A DNA stretch of 52,974 bases, taken from a virus. A model generated the notes under the pieces. It was not told the origin of the DNA. It did no database searches and worked only from the letters and a program-made list of their open reading frames with translations. Location of the stretch: the IMG/VR virus record IMGVR_UViG_3300032073_000043, positions 1-52,974 of that record, one strand, 5' to 3'. Below, piece by piece: positions 43,393 through 49,885 of this stretch. Position numbers and translations under genes: made by a program. How positions within the stretch are numbered: the stretch's first letter is position 1; the number at the start of each line of letters is the position of its first letter.

Positions 43393-44099
43393 TGTTTATA
43401 AGATTTTAAGCTTTGTCTATTAGATGATGCAACACCACCCATATATCTTTGTTTTTTATAACTACCAGGTTCTATAGGTTCTGTTTGACCAGTTGCTCCT
43501 CTATAAACACCATCCACAAAACCATAACCGGGAGCACCATATTCTAAAACTTTATCTGCTTTAGTTAGTTTAACAGGTCTATTTCCAAATATGTTAAACT
43601 TACTACCTTCTTTAAAATTCTTTTTTATATTTTTTGGTACTTGCCTTATATTATCTTTAACTACTTCTGGTAAAGCATTTACTATTTTTTTACCACCACT
43701 TGAATAAAGTTTTGAAGCTATCTTAACTGCTGAAGGATCTGTATGTTTAGCTACTTTTCTAGCTTTATTAATATCATTCATAGCACCCGCAGCTTTCATA
43801 CTTAATTTTGCTCCACCACCAAGTAATCCAAGACCTGGTATTGCGGCAGCACCTGATAAACCAGCATTCTTTAAATCACCCTCTGCTAAGTACCAAGCTG
43901 CATTTATACCATCTGCTATGTTACCAAAAGCAGGTACCATACCTAAAACATCTAAAGCACCGTGTCCCCAACTTTTCCAGTCAGTCTGTTTATTAATAGA
44001 TATAGGTCCACCACTACCATCGGCGTTCATAGTTACCTCTTGGTTTGGTGGAAACTTTAAGCCTTGTGCAGCTTTTACTCTATTTATAATGTTACCCAC
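43389..44099 (-). CDS. Protein with pretoxin-like hydrophobic helical domain (236 aa)
   Basis: Residues about 47-102 (GALDVLGMVPAFGNIADGINAAWYLAEGDLKNAGLSGAAAIPGLGLLGGGAKL) form a glycine/alanine-rich helical hairpin of the kind found before toxin domains in polymorphic toxins and in some phage membrane-active proteins. The C-terminal part (KKIVNALPEVVKDNIRQVPKNIKKNFKEGSKF) is basic. There is no recognisable nuclease motif. In a phage late block it may be an ejected, membrane-penetrating protein. Confidence 0.5.
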   Translation of the reverse strand: MGNIINRVKAAQGLKFPPNQEVTMNADGSGGPISINKQTDWKSWGHGALDVLGMVPAFGNIADGINAAWYLAEGDLKNAGLSGAAAIPGLGLLGGGAKLSMKAAGAMNDINKARKVAKHTDPSAVKIASKLYSSGGKKIVNALPEVVKDNIRQVPKNIKKNFKEGSKFNIFGNRPVKLTKADKVLEYGAPGYGFVDGVYRGATGQTEPIEPGSYKKQRYMGGVASSNRQSLKSYKQ

Positions 44100-44625
44100 A
44101 GTTACAGTTGTCTAATTTTTTTGCACAATTGCAAGGTTTTTGGTTATCTTGACTTTGTAAAGTATTAATACCTCTTCCCATTGGGTTTTTAAATACCTGC
44201 TTATTGTTGCTTTTTATACCGTTAAATATATTTGCAGCTTTAGCAGGATTTTCTTTTGCTAGTTTAGAACCTGGGCCAAACGCATTAACTTGAGACGCTG
44301 TTTGCTTATTGTTACTTTTTTGTGACTCTCTATCTGATTTCTCACTTTGATCGGTAATTAATTTATTTGGATCAAATTTAGGATTATATTCTAAAGGTTT
44401 ACCACCAACAGTAAGAGTTGGGTGTTTTACATGATTGCGTCTACCCTCTTCTTGATAGTCATCTTCTACGGTCGCTGGCATGGTTCCTTTTGGACTCACT
44501 TGCTTGTATGATGATTTACAACCTCTTTTATTGTAAGGTGAACCCATTCCTGGAATAATAGGATCTGAGTATCTACCTTTTTCTGGGTTGTTTTTAATTC
44601 CCGGGTTTTGGAATATGTTTGCCAT
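44092..44625 (-). CDS. Hydrophilic protein with C-terminal Cys cluster (177 aa)
   Basis: A Pro/Asn/Lys-rich, probably disordered protein (MANIFQNPGIKNNPEKGRYSDPIIPGMGSPYNKRGCKSSYKQ) that ends in CNCAKKLDNCNCG, five cysteines in 13 residues that may bind metal. Family unknown. It sits within the small-gene string between the winged-helix gene and the 236-aa gene, with an 8-base overlap. Confidence 0.55.
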   Translation of the reverse strand: MANIFQNPGIKNNPEKGRYSDPIIPGMGSPYNKRGCKSSYKQVSPKGTMPATVEDDYQEEGRRNHVKHPTLTVGGKPLEYNPKFDPNKLITDQSEKSDRESQKSNNKQTASQVNAFGPGSKLAKENPAKAANIFNGIKSNNKQVFKNPMGRGINTLQSQDNQKPCNCAKKLDNCNCG

Positions 44626-44627
44626 AA

Positions 44628-45068
44628 TTATCTGTTTTTGTCTTTTATCATATCATCTATAGCTTTGTTATAAACTTTATCAGTATATGATTTATTGTTA
44701 AAAAATATGTTTCTTTCTGAAGTGGGTATATCCTCTTCCCCTAATAGAATTCTGTATATACGGGATATAAGTTGAGAGCATTTAAATGATGTTTTGTATA
44801 TACTATATTTAATTGTAGTGCGGTTACGATGCCTCCAAACTTCTATCCAACCTTGTTGCCTTAGACGTTCCCAGCGGTTTTTATCCCAACTGTAAGTATA
44901 AGAGCCATCTATAAAGCTATTACGTGTAAATCGCGATTTGCAATCTAAATACACTAAAAGTTCTAAATCAGCATCATTTAGCTTATAAGTTTTACAGGCC
45001 CATTTACGAACGAGCCTGTAATACTTTAGTAAGCCAATATCTCTTAAATCTTGTGGACTTAGTTTCAT
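44628..45068 (-). CDS. Winged-helix DNA-binding protein candidate (146 aa)
   Basis: Sequence MKLSPQDLRDIGLLKYYRLVRKWACKTYKLNDADLELLVYLDCKSRFTRNSF, then WDKNRWERLRQQGWIEVWRHRNRTTIKYSIYKTSFKCSQLISRIYRILLGEEDIP fits a MarR-type order: dimer helix, helix-turn-helix, beta-wing with basic residues, C-terminal helix. The Trp-Arg-Arg-Gln-Gly-Trp stretch may be the wing entry. It shares a four-base overlap with groES, so it is expressed together with the chaperonin. A late-gene transcription regulator is a plausible role, not shown. Confidence 0.55.
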   Translation of the reverse strand: MKLSPQDLRDIGLLKYYRLVRKWACKTYKLNDADLELLVYLDCKSRFTRNSFIDGSYTYSWDKNRWERLRQQGWIEVWRHRNRTTIKYSIYKTSFKCSQLISRIYRILLGEEDIPTSERNIFFNNKSYTDKVYNKAIDDMIKDKNR

Positions 45069-45322
45069 TCTACTAAAACTACATCTTGTATTTTTATAAC
45101 TTGCAATAGTTTATTTTTCCAGTGTATACCGTGTCCAGCGTGTTTATCATAGTATATAATGCTATTGTCATTAATACCCTCGACTAAGTTACCTTTTGTT
45201 ACAACTTTTGCTTTTATATACCTATTGTCACTGTCTGTTTTTTCTGTTAAAATTAAACCAGCAACTTTCTTAGGCTTTTCTTTGATCTTTTCTACTACTA
45301 TGTAATAATTAACTGCTTGCAT
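45065..45322 (-). CDS. groES: GroES co-chaperonin (85 aa)
   Basis: A Cpn10-family protein: MQAVNYYIVVEKIKEKPKKVAGLILTEKTD, with the hydrophobic tripeptide LIL of the mobile loop, then AKVVTKG, DNSIIYYDKHAGHGI and the C-terminal IQDVVLVE. It is short (85 against about 95-97 aa). It follows groEL, with 14 bases of overlap, the reverse order to bacterial groES-groEL operons. With groEL the phage therefore has a complete chaperonin pair of its own. Confidence 0.88.
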   Translation of the reverse strand: MQAVNYYIVVEKIKEKPKKVAGLILTEKTDSDNRYIKAKVVTKGNLVEGINDNSIIYYDKHAGHGIHWKNKLLQVIKIQDVVLVE

Positions 45323-46880
45323 TTGGTATTCTTATATTAGAGATTACACAATCTGCAGAAATTATAGTAGAAACAACACTAACTGCATTCTTTAGTGCTG
45401 TCTTTGTGACTAAGACTGGGTCTATTATGCCACTTTTTATCATATCAACCTCTTTTCCGGTTGTTACATCTATACCATACCCTATTTTTGTAGGAGTTTT
45501 TATTAAAACTATACCAGCATTGTCTAAAATAGTTTTAAAAGGTGCTAAAATAGCAGTTTTTAGTATTTTTTCGCCAGTATTATCTGGTTTTATTGAATTA
45601 GCAGCGTTTAATAGTGCTATTCCACCTCCAGAAACAATACCTTCTTGTAATGCAGCCTTAACTGCATAGATAGCATCTTCAACTCTATCCTTTTTTTCCT
45701 TTAATTCTACTTTAGAATCAGCACCTACGTTAATTATACCAACAGAACCGCTTAACATAGCTAATCTGTCTTGTAATCTTTTCTTAAAATAAGGTTTTTT
45801 CTCTTTTTTAATCTTATTTTTAACATCTTTTATCCTTTCTTCGAGGTCTACCGCTTTTAAACCAGTTGTAAGGACTGTAGTTCTGTTATCTGTGACAGAT
45901 TTTACTACTTCACCCAAACAATCTGGCTGGATCAGATCTAAATCGTCTCCAAGCTCTTCGTTCATAACTTGCGCTCCAGTTAAAAATGCTAAATCTTCTA
46001 TTGTATCTGCTTTACTAGGGCCAAAACCAGGTGGATCTATGATATTAACATTGATATTACCCTTAACTTTGTTCATTAGTAACGCTGATTTGACCTGTTG
46101 GTCAACCTCTGCTATAATAAGTAGAGGTTTTCTTTTCTTTATAACATATTCTAATACACTTTGTATCTTTCTTATGTTAGGTATAGGTGATGAAACTATT
46201 AAAACCGCTGGGTTTTCTAGTTCTGACACCATTTTATCTTTATTTGTAGCAAAGTGAGGTGATGTTAAGCTACTATCGAACTGTACACCCTCTACTATCT
46301 CTGTGTAGGTTTCATCGCTTTCGCTCTCCTCCATCAGCACTACACCGTCCTTACCTACTTTTTTGTAAGCTTCTGCAATAATTTGCCCCAAAGCTTTGTC
46401 ATTGTTGCAGCTAATTGCTGAAACGCTTGTAAGCTGATCGCCAGATACTGCTTTGCTGTGTTCTGAAAGGTATTCCACAACCTTTTTATATCCTGTTTCA
46501 ATGCCATGTTTTATATCTCTTATACTATCGTTAGACTTTACTTGTGAGTTGACCTCTTTTAATAGTGATTCAGCAAGGACGATAGCCGTAGTGGTACCGT
46601 CACCTGCTTCCTTCACTGTGTTTTTCGATGCTTCTTTAATAAGTGTTGCACCTATATTTTCTACAGGATCCATTAGTACTACTGAATCAGCTACAGTTAC
46701 ACCATCTTTAGTTATAACTGGTCTGCCTAATCCATCTTCGTATACTACGCACTTACCTGAGGCACCTAGAGTAGATTTAACAGCTTTCGCTAGTTTATCT
46801 ACACCATTCATAATTTTTGATTTAGCTTCATCACCAAAGTAAAGATCTTTGACAATTTCGCTAGGTTGATTAAATTCCAT
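45309..46880 (-). CDS. groEL: GroEL-like chaperonin (523 aa)
   Basis: The family is plain: GVDKLAKAVKSTLGASGKCVVYEDG, ITKDGVTVADSVVLMDPVENIGATLIKEAS, GDGTTTA (Asp94), and RVEDAIYAVKAALQEGIVSGGGIALL with the catalytic Asp of the EDA motif. ATPase and fold residues are retained. The length is about 25 residues less than E. coli GroEL, and the C-terminal Gly-Gly-Met tail is missing (ends IRIPNASS). It is early in the leftward block, so it is likely made before or with virion proteins and helps fold large capsid, tail and fibre proteins. Confidence 0.95.
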   Translation of the reverse strand: MEFNQPSEIVKDLYFGDEAKSKIMNGVDKLAKAVKSTLGASGKCVVYEDGLGRPVITKDGVTVADSVVLMDPVENIGATLIKEASKNTVKEAGDGTTTAIVLAESLLKEVNSQVKSNDSIRDIKHGIETGYKKVVEYLSEHSKAVSGDQLTSVSAISCNNDKALGQIIAEAYKKVGKDGVVLMEESESDETYTEIVEGVQFDSSLTSPHFATNKDKMVSELENPAVLIVSSPIPNIRKIQSVLEYVIKKRKPLLIIAEVDQQVKSALLMNKVKGNINVNIIDPPGFGPSKADTIEDLAFLTGAQVMNEELGDDLDLIQPDCLGEVVKSVTDNRTTVLTTGLKAVDLEERIKDVKNKIKKEKKPYFKKRLQDRLAMLSGSVGIINVGADSKVELKEKKDRVEDAIYAVKAALQEGIVSGGGIALLNAANSIKPDNTGEKILKTAILAPFKTILDNAGIVLIKTPTKIGYGIDVTTGKEVDMIKSGIIDPVLVTKTALKNAVSVVSTIISADCVISNIRIPNASS

Positions 46881-46899
46881 TAAATTTGATTTTAATTAA

Positions 46900-47220
46900 T
46901 TACTTAAATGTCTTAACTACTTTTGGTCCTTTTAAGAAGTCTACTTTCTTAGCATAGTGCTCGATGCTTCCATCAATTGCAGCTTCTGCTCCGTCCATAG
47001 TTTCTCTTCTTGTAACATCATGCCATTTTTCACAGCATGTATCATCTTCAGGATTACAAGGACAATCGATGTCTTTGTACTCTGTTTGATAAAAACCATT
47101 TGGTAATTGTACTATCCTCCAGTTTTTCTTTTCTGAAAGGTGTTTCCAAAGTTTTATTTGTTCTTCGGAGATTTGTGGTTGACTATTCCACGTATTAGTC
47201 TTGTAATAAAAATACGTCAT
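46900..47220 (-). CDS. Hypothetical protein with Cys-rich loop (106 aa)
   Basis: A small alpha/beta protein with CPCNPEDDTCCEKWHDVT (four Cys and a His) that could bind metal. A helical N terminus and a basic C terminus (VDFLKGPKVVKTFK) flank it. It precedes groEL in the operon. The WRIVQLPNGFYQTEYKD part resembles small phage proteins of unknown function. Confidence 0.6.
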   Translation of the reverse strand: MTYFYYKTNTWNSQPQISEEQIKLWKHLSEKKNWRIVQLPNGFYQTEYKDIDCPCNPEDDTCCEKWHDVTRRETMDGAEAAIDGSIEHYAKKVDFLKGPKVVKTFK

Positions 47221-47252
47221 GTTTATGGTATTTTAGGTTAGCAGAGGTTTGG

Positions 47253-47486
47253 TTACTCTTTCTTCGTACCGTGTCCTCTGTTTCCACGGTTCGCTTTTAT
47301 ACTGGTAAATCTTCTGGTTTTGTGGTCATAGTCTTTACCTTTTATGTTTTTACCTGCTTTCTTAGCTGCTCTTCTCTTACGTTGGTTTTCAGCTCTCATC
47401 TTCTCTCTTCTTCGTGTGTTGGCAGCTGCTAGGTCTCTTTTCTTTTTAGCCGCTGCAGCTCTTGCGGACAATTTCTGCTTAGGCAT
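47253..47486 (-). CDS. Basic Lys/Arg/Ala-rich small protein (77 aa)
   Basis: The first gene of the leftward block. The sequence is almost all basic or Ala (MPKQKLSARAAAAKKKRDLAAANTRRREKMRAENQRKRRAAKKAGKNIKG) and ends NRGNRGHGTKKE. There is a promoter-like element 10 bases before the start. It may be DNA-binding or head-associated. The general style recurs in small conserved proteins of marine phages. Confidence 0.65.
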   Translation of the reverse strand: MPKQKLSARAAAAKKKRDLAAANTRRREKMRAENQRKRRAAKKAGKNIKGKDYDHKTRRFTSIKANRGNRGHGTKKE

Positions 47487-47495
47487 AGTTTATGT

Positions 47496-47522
47496 ATTTG
47501 TTGATACTAGTATAATCACATA
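47496..47522 (-). promoter_or_regulatory. Late promoter-like element upstream of the first leftward gene
   Basis: On the minus strand TATGTGATTATACTAGTAT-C-AACAAAT, ending 10 bases before the ATG at 47486. It matches the 32118-32143 element in nearly every position. A related, partly palindromic TAGTATACTA lies further upstream (about 47560-47575). It probably drives the whole leftward block. Confidence 0.55.
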
Positions 47523-47778
47523 AAGTAAAGTAAAGTTAAAAGTGACACTTGCCTGTTACTAGTATACTATTAGAGGCTAATGTCATAAAAAAAAATGTAA
47601 GATATTTTGGGGAGTTGTGTTGCCCCCCTCCCCTATACCACCCTGCCAAAATGGAAAGTCCTTTTATTTTACCGGGCCCCACCTGTATAATCCGTTTGCC
47701 GCCGTATTTCCTATGCTAACCGTGTACAACCAGACAACTAAACTCGCTTCGCTACATAGTTTTCTATATACATTTCAC
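47523..47778. other. Intergenic region, left part, with hairpin
   Basis: No gene is visible here. A hairpin GGGGAG (47609-47614)/CTCCCC (47628-47633) with a 13-base loop sits in a C/G-rich patch unlike the AT-rich flanks. The unusual CCCCCC and ACCGGGCCCC runs suggest a structural role (replication, packaging or termination), which I cannot assign. Confidence 0.45.
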
Positions 47779-47874
47779 GTATGACACAATGACATATGTA
47801 TGACACAATGACATGACAAACTTATTTATTATTGTATGACAACGTGACACAGTGCGCAATGACATAATGACATA
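47779..47874 (+). repeat. TGACA iteron-like direct repeats
   Basis: GTATGACACAATGACAT occurs perfectly at 47779-47795 and 47798-47814 (19-base period). Related units follow at 47834-47850 and 47858-47874. At least eight TGACA pentamers lie on the plus strand in under 100 bases. Such closely spaced repeats between divergent blocks suit a replication origin (initiator sites) or an operator. Confidence 0.7.
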
Positions 47875-47910
47875 TTCATTTACTAAACAATACATATACT
47901 TTTACAAACC

Positions 47911-47934
47911 AAATACGATACACATTCGATTATA
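47911..47934 (+). promoter_or_regulatory. AAATACGA-N8-CGATWATA motif, copy 1
   Basis: The motif's halves (AAATACGA and CGATTATA) are separated by exactly eight bases. It starts 62 bases before the ATG of the first rightward gene (47973), the longest leader among the copies. All six copies are on the plus strand and have the same spacing. I read them as phage-specific promoters. Confidence 0.75.
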
Positions 47935-47972
47935 CTTATGTAACTAATTAATAATAAATAAATATAATAACT

Positions 47973-48200
47973 ATGAGTAATTTAATCACTAAAAGATTTG
48001 TTGTAAGACAATCACTAATCGGAAAAAATGTAACATTCGAATTCACTAACAAAAAAGGTGACAAGATAATTTACAATCACGACAAAGTATTTTCAATAAT
48101 GAAAGATACACTAACTAACTTACCATGTTGGTTAAAGTACAAGTCGTACACTGCTACTAATAACATTCCGTTAATAGTAAGAGGTAAAGAGTTAGTATAA
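47973..48200 (+). CDS. First rightward gene, 75-aa basic protein
   Basis: MSNLITKRFVVRQSLIGKNVTFEFTNKKGDKIIYNHDKVFSIMKDTLTNLPCWLKYKSYTATNNIPLIVRGKELV. A small basic alpha/beta protein with no motif I recognise and no signal peptide. It is followed by non-coding, hairpin-rich sequence. Small early genes of this type often act on the host (inference). Confidence 0.6.
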   Translation: MSNLITKRFVVRQSLIGKNVTFEFTNKKGDKIIYNHDKVFSIMKDTLTNLPCWLKYKSYTATNNIPLIVRGKELV

Positions 48201-48346
48201 CTTTAACTTCACTGTGAGTTCCACTTGTTTCTAACAGTATAAATTGCGAACAAGTAAAGACATAATGGTTAACGTGAGTTCGATTCTCACCATGTCTACT
48301 AACTAAGGTAACAGAGTGTTATCAGTAACTAATTAAATATAATAAT
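48201..48346 (+). ncRNA. Structured non-coding stretch with tRNA-like minihelix
   Basis: No ORF is found. A 7-bp stem ACTTGTT (48223-48229)/AACAAGT (48249-48255) comes first. Three bases later a minihelix begins: AGACAT (48258-48263) pairs with ATGTCT (48292-48297), enclosing GTGAG-TTCGATT-CTCAC, which is a complete T-arm with TTCGATT loop. The linker between acceptor-like and T-arm-like stems is only 10 bases, so D and anticodon arms are missing. It reads as a tRNA acceptor/T-arm half rather than a tRNA. Confidence 0.5.
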
Positions 48347-48466
48347 ATGGCACATAGAAATACATATCTACTAAAAATCTCTTTCAGATTATACAAAAAG
48401 CATTGGAATGAACTAACTTATGATGAGCGAGCTCACGTAACTGATATCTACTATGACTTCTACTAA
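48347..48466 (+). CDS. Small hypothetical protein (39 aa)
   Basis: ATG at 48347 reads MAHRNTYLLKISFRLYKKHWNELTYDERAHVTDIYYDFY and stops at 48466. It has an A/T-rich leader (AATAAT) like the other early genes and sits between the structured stretch and motif copy 2. A helical, charged protein of unknown function. Confidence 0.5.
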   Translation: MAHRNTYLLKISFRLYKKHWNELTYDERAHVTDIYYDFY

Positions 48467-48472
48467 CAAACT

Positions 48473-48496
48473 AAATACGACAACTAATCGATAATA
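48473..48496 (+). promoter_or_regulatory. AAATACGA-N8-CGATWATA motif, copy 2
   Basis: AAATACGA-CAACTAAT-CGATAATA, followed after 22 bases by the ATG at 48519 of the 64-aa membrane protein. It is intergenic here and does not overlap the preceding stop codon. Confidence 0.75.
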
Positions 48497-48518
48497 TAAA
48501 CGTAATAAATAAATAACT

Positions 48519-48713
48519 ATGAGTAAAATTAAATTCGTACAGAATAAAGTGTACAACTATGTAAAAGGTAAATCAGTAACAGAACTAGCTTTTGAGCTAT
48601 TAGCCTTCGGAGTATTAATGCCAATGGCGGTTTCAGGAATACTATTCATGATAGTAGGTTTACTAACAGGTGAGATCGATGCTTCTAATGCTAACTTCGG
48701 AATATATAACTAA
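48519..48713 (+). CDS. Small membrane protein (64 aa)
   Basis: The N terminus MSKIKFVQNKVYNYVKGKSVTELAFELLAFGVLMPMAVSGILFMIVGLLTGEIDASNANFGIYN has one long hydrophobic segment (AFELLAFGVLMPMAVSGILFMIVGLL). A single or double-pass inner-membrane peptide, perhaps affecting host membrane functions. Its stop TAA overlaps the next start in TAATG. Confidence 0.6.
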   Translation: MSKIKFVQNKVYNYVKGKSVTELAFELLAFGVLMPMAVSGILFMIVGLLTGEIDASNANFGIYN

Positions 48714-48850
48714 TGAAGTGGGTATTGACGTGTGAAAACGGTAAAGAAATCGATATGACTTACTATATCGGTAAACAAATGGAAAATAAAATAACTAGAC
48801 AAGATGTTCTTGACAGAATAAAGTTCTACAAATCAACTAATAAACTATGA
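48713..48850 (+). CDS. Small hypothetical protein (45 aa)
   Basis: ATG at 48713, inside TAATG with the preceding stop, reads MKWVLTCENGKEIDMTYYIGKQMENKITRQDVLDRIKFYKSTNKL and stops at 48850. The stop overlaps the next ATG as ATGA. The tight chain of overlaps supports real translation. Confidence 0.55.
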   Translation: MKWVLTCENGKEIDMTYYIGKQMENKITRQDVLDRIKFYKSTNKL

Positions 48851-48981
48851 GAAAATTTAAACACGAAAAAGTATGGTCATTCAGTGACGAGCATGTGATT
48901 GATGGTATGATATACTCTCACGATCTACAAAAATATGTAACAATTGAAGAATATACTGATGTACACTATGGCACGCTCTAG
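48847..48981 (+). CDS. Small hypothetical protein (44 aa)
   Basis: ATGA overlap with the preceding gene at 48847. Reads MRKFKHEKVWSFSDEHVIDGMIYSHDLQKYVTIEEYTDVHYGTL and stops at a TAG (48979-48981). The TAG stop shows that amber is not recoded here. The gene ends inside the next gene (14-base overlap). Confidence 0.5.
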   Translation: MRKFKHEKVWSFSDEHVIDGMIYSHDLQKYVTIEEYTDVHYGTL

Positions 48982-49087
48982 AAAACATACAAGTAAAAAA
49001 ATACTAAAGCTAACTCGTCAAGAAATAATGATGATAGAAGATAATTGGTATAGAAAATACAATATAAATACGAATAAAGCACGATAA
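48968..49087 (+). CDS. Small basic hypothetical protein (39 aa)
   Basis: Starts 48968 and reads MARSRKHTSKKILKLTRQEIMMIEDNWYRKYNINTNKAR, ending in a TAA that is itself part of motif copy 3. Short and basic, and the least certain of the small gene chain, but the overlap pattern and the shared NTNKAR ending support it. Confidence 0.5.
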   Translation: MARSRKHTSKKILKLTRQEIMMIEDNWYRKYNINTNKAR

Positions 49088-49089
49088 TA
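49066..49089 (+). promoter_or_regulatory. AAATACGA-N8-CGATWATA motif, copy 3
   Basis: AAATACGA-ATAAAGCA-CGATAATA overlaps the end of the 39-aa gene (its CGA-TAA is the last codon plus stop). The next ATG is at 49104, 14 bases further on. Confidence 0.75.
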
Positions 49090-49103
49090 TAATAAATTAA
49101 AAT

Positions 49104-49244
49104 ATGAAATCATTAAAAATACTTACTTATGACGTCTTTGATCAACCTAAAAATATAAGGCTAGGTGACAAAGTAGTAACAAGAATACCTTACGTAAAAG
49201 AATATACTAACTACTGTAAAATCGGCGATCACTACTATGCATAA
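49104..49244 (+). CDS. Small hypothetical protein (46 aa)
   Basis: ATG at 49104 reads MKSLKILTYDVFDQPKNIRLGDKVVTRIPYVKEYTNYCKIGDHYYA and stops at 49244. Overlaps the next ATG (49237). Has a phage-like beta/helical pattern, but no recognised function. Confidence 0.5.
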   Translation: MKSLKILTYDVFDQPKNIRLGDKVVTRIPYVKEYTNYCKIGDHYYA

Positions 49245-49467
49245 TTCAGAATTTAAAGATTATCCAGCAGATCAAATTGCTGCTAAACTCAAAGAAGTAA
49301 CAGATTTCGAAACTAAGTACGGTGAATCTACACGCACTATTGCATACAAAAAATGGTGTACAGACTATGATTATCGTAAAAGAGAATGGCAGTTCAGACA
49401 AAGTGTCGCTGCATCTATAAAACCTAATGTAAACTATACTAAACCTTACTACAATGACCAAATCTAA
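49237..49467 (+). CDS. Hypothetical protein (76 aa)
   Basis: Reads MHNSEFKDYPADQIAAKLKEVTDFETKYGESTRTIAYKKWCTDYDYRKREWQFRQSVAASIKPNVNYTKPYYNDQI, a charged helical protein with a Trp/Arg-rich middle. It overlaps the next gene by 14 bases (49454), so translation is coupled. Unknown function. Confidence 0.6.
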   Translation: MHNSEFKDYPADQIAAKLKEVTDFETKYGESTRTIAYKKWCTDYDYRKREWQFRQSVAASIKPNVNYTKPYYNDQI

Positions 49468-49876
49468 ATACACTTGGAGACAAGAACAACAAATGTTAGA
49501 AGACTCGTTTGCAAGAGCATTACTAGTCGAGTATAATATTAAAGAAATAACTACACAAAGACAAGCAATAAATGGCACAAGAGAGTTTGAATTTCCTGTA
49601 CCATCAAGAAGAAGATATAAAAACGGTGAAAATTTAAGACTTGCTGTGTTTAAAACTGGCTATGTTAGAAACCAAAACTCTTGTTCATCTAATTATCAAC
49701 TAAATCCTACATATAAACGTGAGAAAAGGTGGGTATTTTTAGAAGGTGACAAAACTATAACTAAAAAATATACAACTATATCAAGAGCTAAAATATATAG
49801 CGGTATGGCAAGACTTAAATTTATGTTAGAATTTTATTTAAGAAATTACAAAACAAATACGAAAATAGCACGATAA
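49454..49876 (+). CDS. Hypothetical basic protein (140 aa)
   Basis: The sequence MTKSKYTWRQEQQMLEDSFARALLVEYNIKEITTQRQ begins with a helical region, then REFEFPVPSRRRYKNGENLRLAVFKTGYVRNQNSCSSNYQLNPTYKREKRWVFLEGDKTITKKY. It is basic and beta-rich, with no known motif. The C terminus is a helix ending NTKIAR, with the stop codon in motif copy 4. Confidence 0.6.
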   Translation: MTKSKYTWRQEQQMLEDSFARALLVEYNIKEITTQRQAINGTREFEFPVPSRRRYKNGENLRLAVFKTGYVRNQNSCSSNYQLNPTYKREKRWVFLEGDKTITKKYTTISRAKIYSGMARLKFMLEFYLRNYKTNTKIAR

Positions 49877-49878
49877 TA
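49855..49878 (+). promoter_or_regulatory. AAATACGA-N8-CGATWATA motif, copy 4
   Basis: AAATACGA-AAATAGCA-CGATAATA overlaps the end of the 140-aa gene in the same frame as copy 3 (CGA-TAA). The ATG of the zinc-finger gene lies only 7 bases after the motif, so a promoter reading predicts a leaderless or near-leaderless message. Confidence 0.75.
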
Positions 49879-49885
49879 TATTTGT

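Noticed and set aside
47779-47874. CRISPR array
   Set aside because: The repeats are short, overlap or have only 2-base spacing, and there are no unique spacers. They are iterons or operator sites.
48979-48981. Recoded amber codons
   Set aside because: A TAG at 48979-48981 ends a small gene inside a normal overlap chain, and long genes show no in-frame TAG. The standard code fits.
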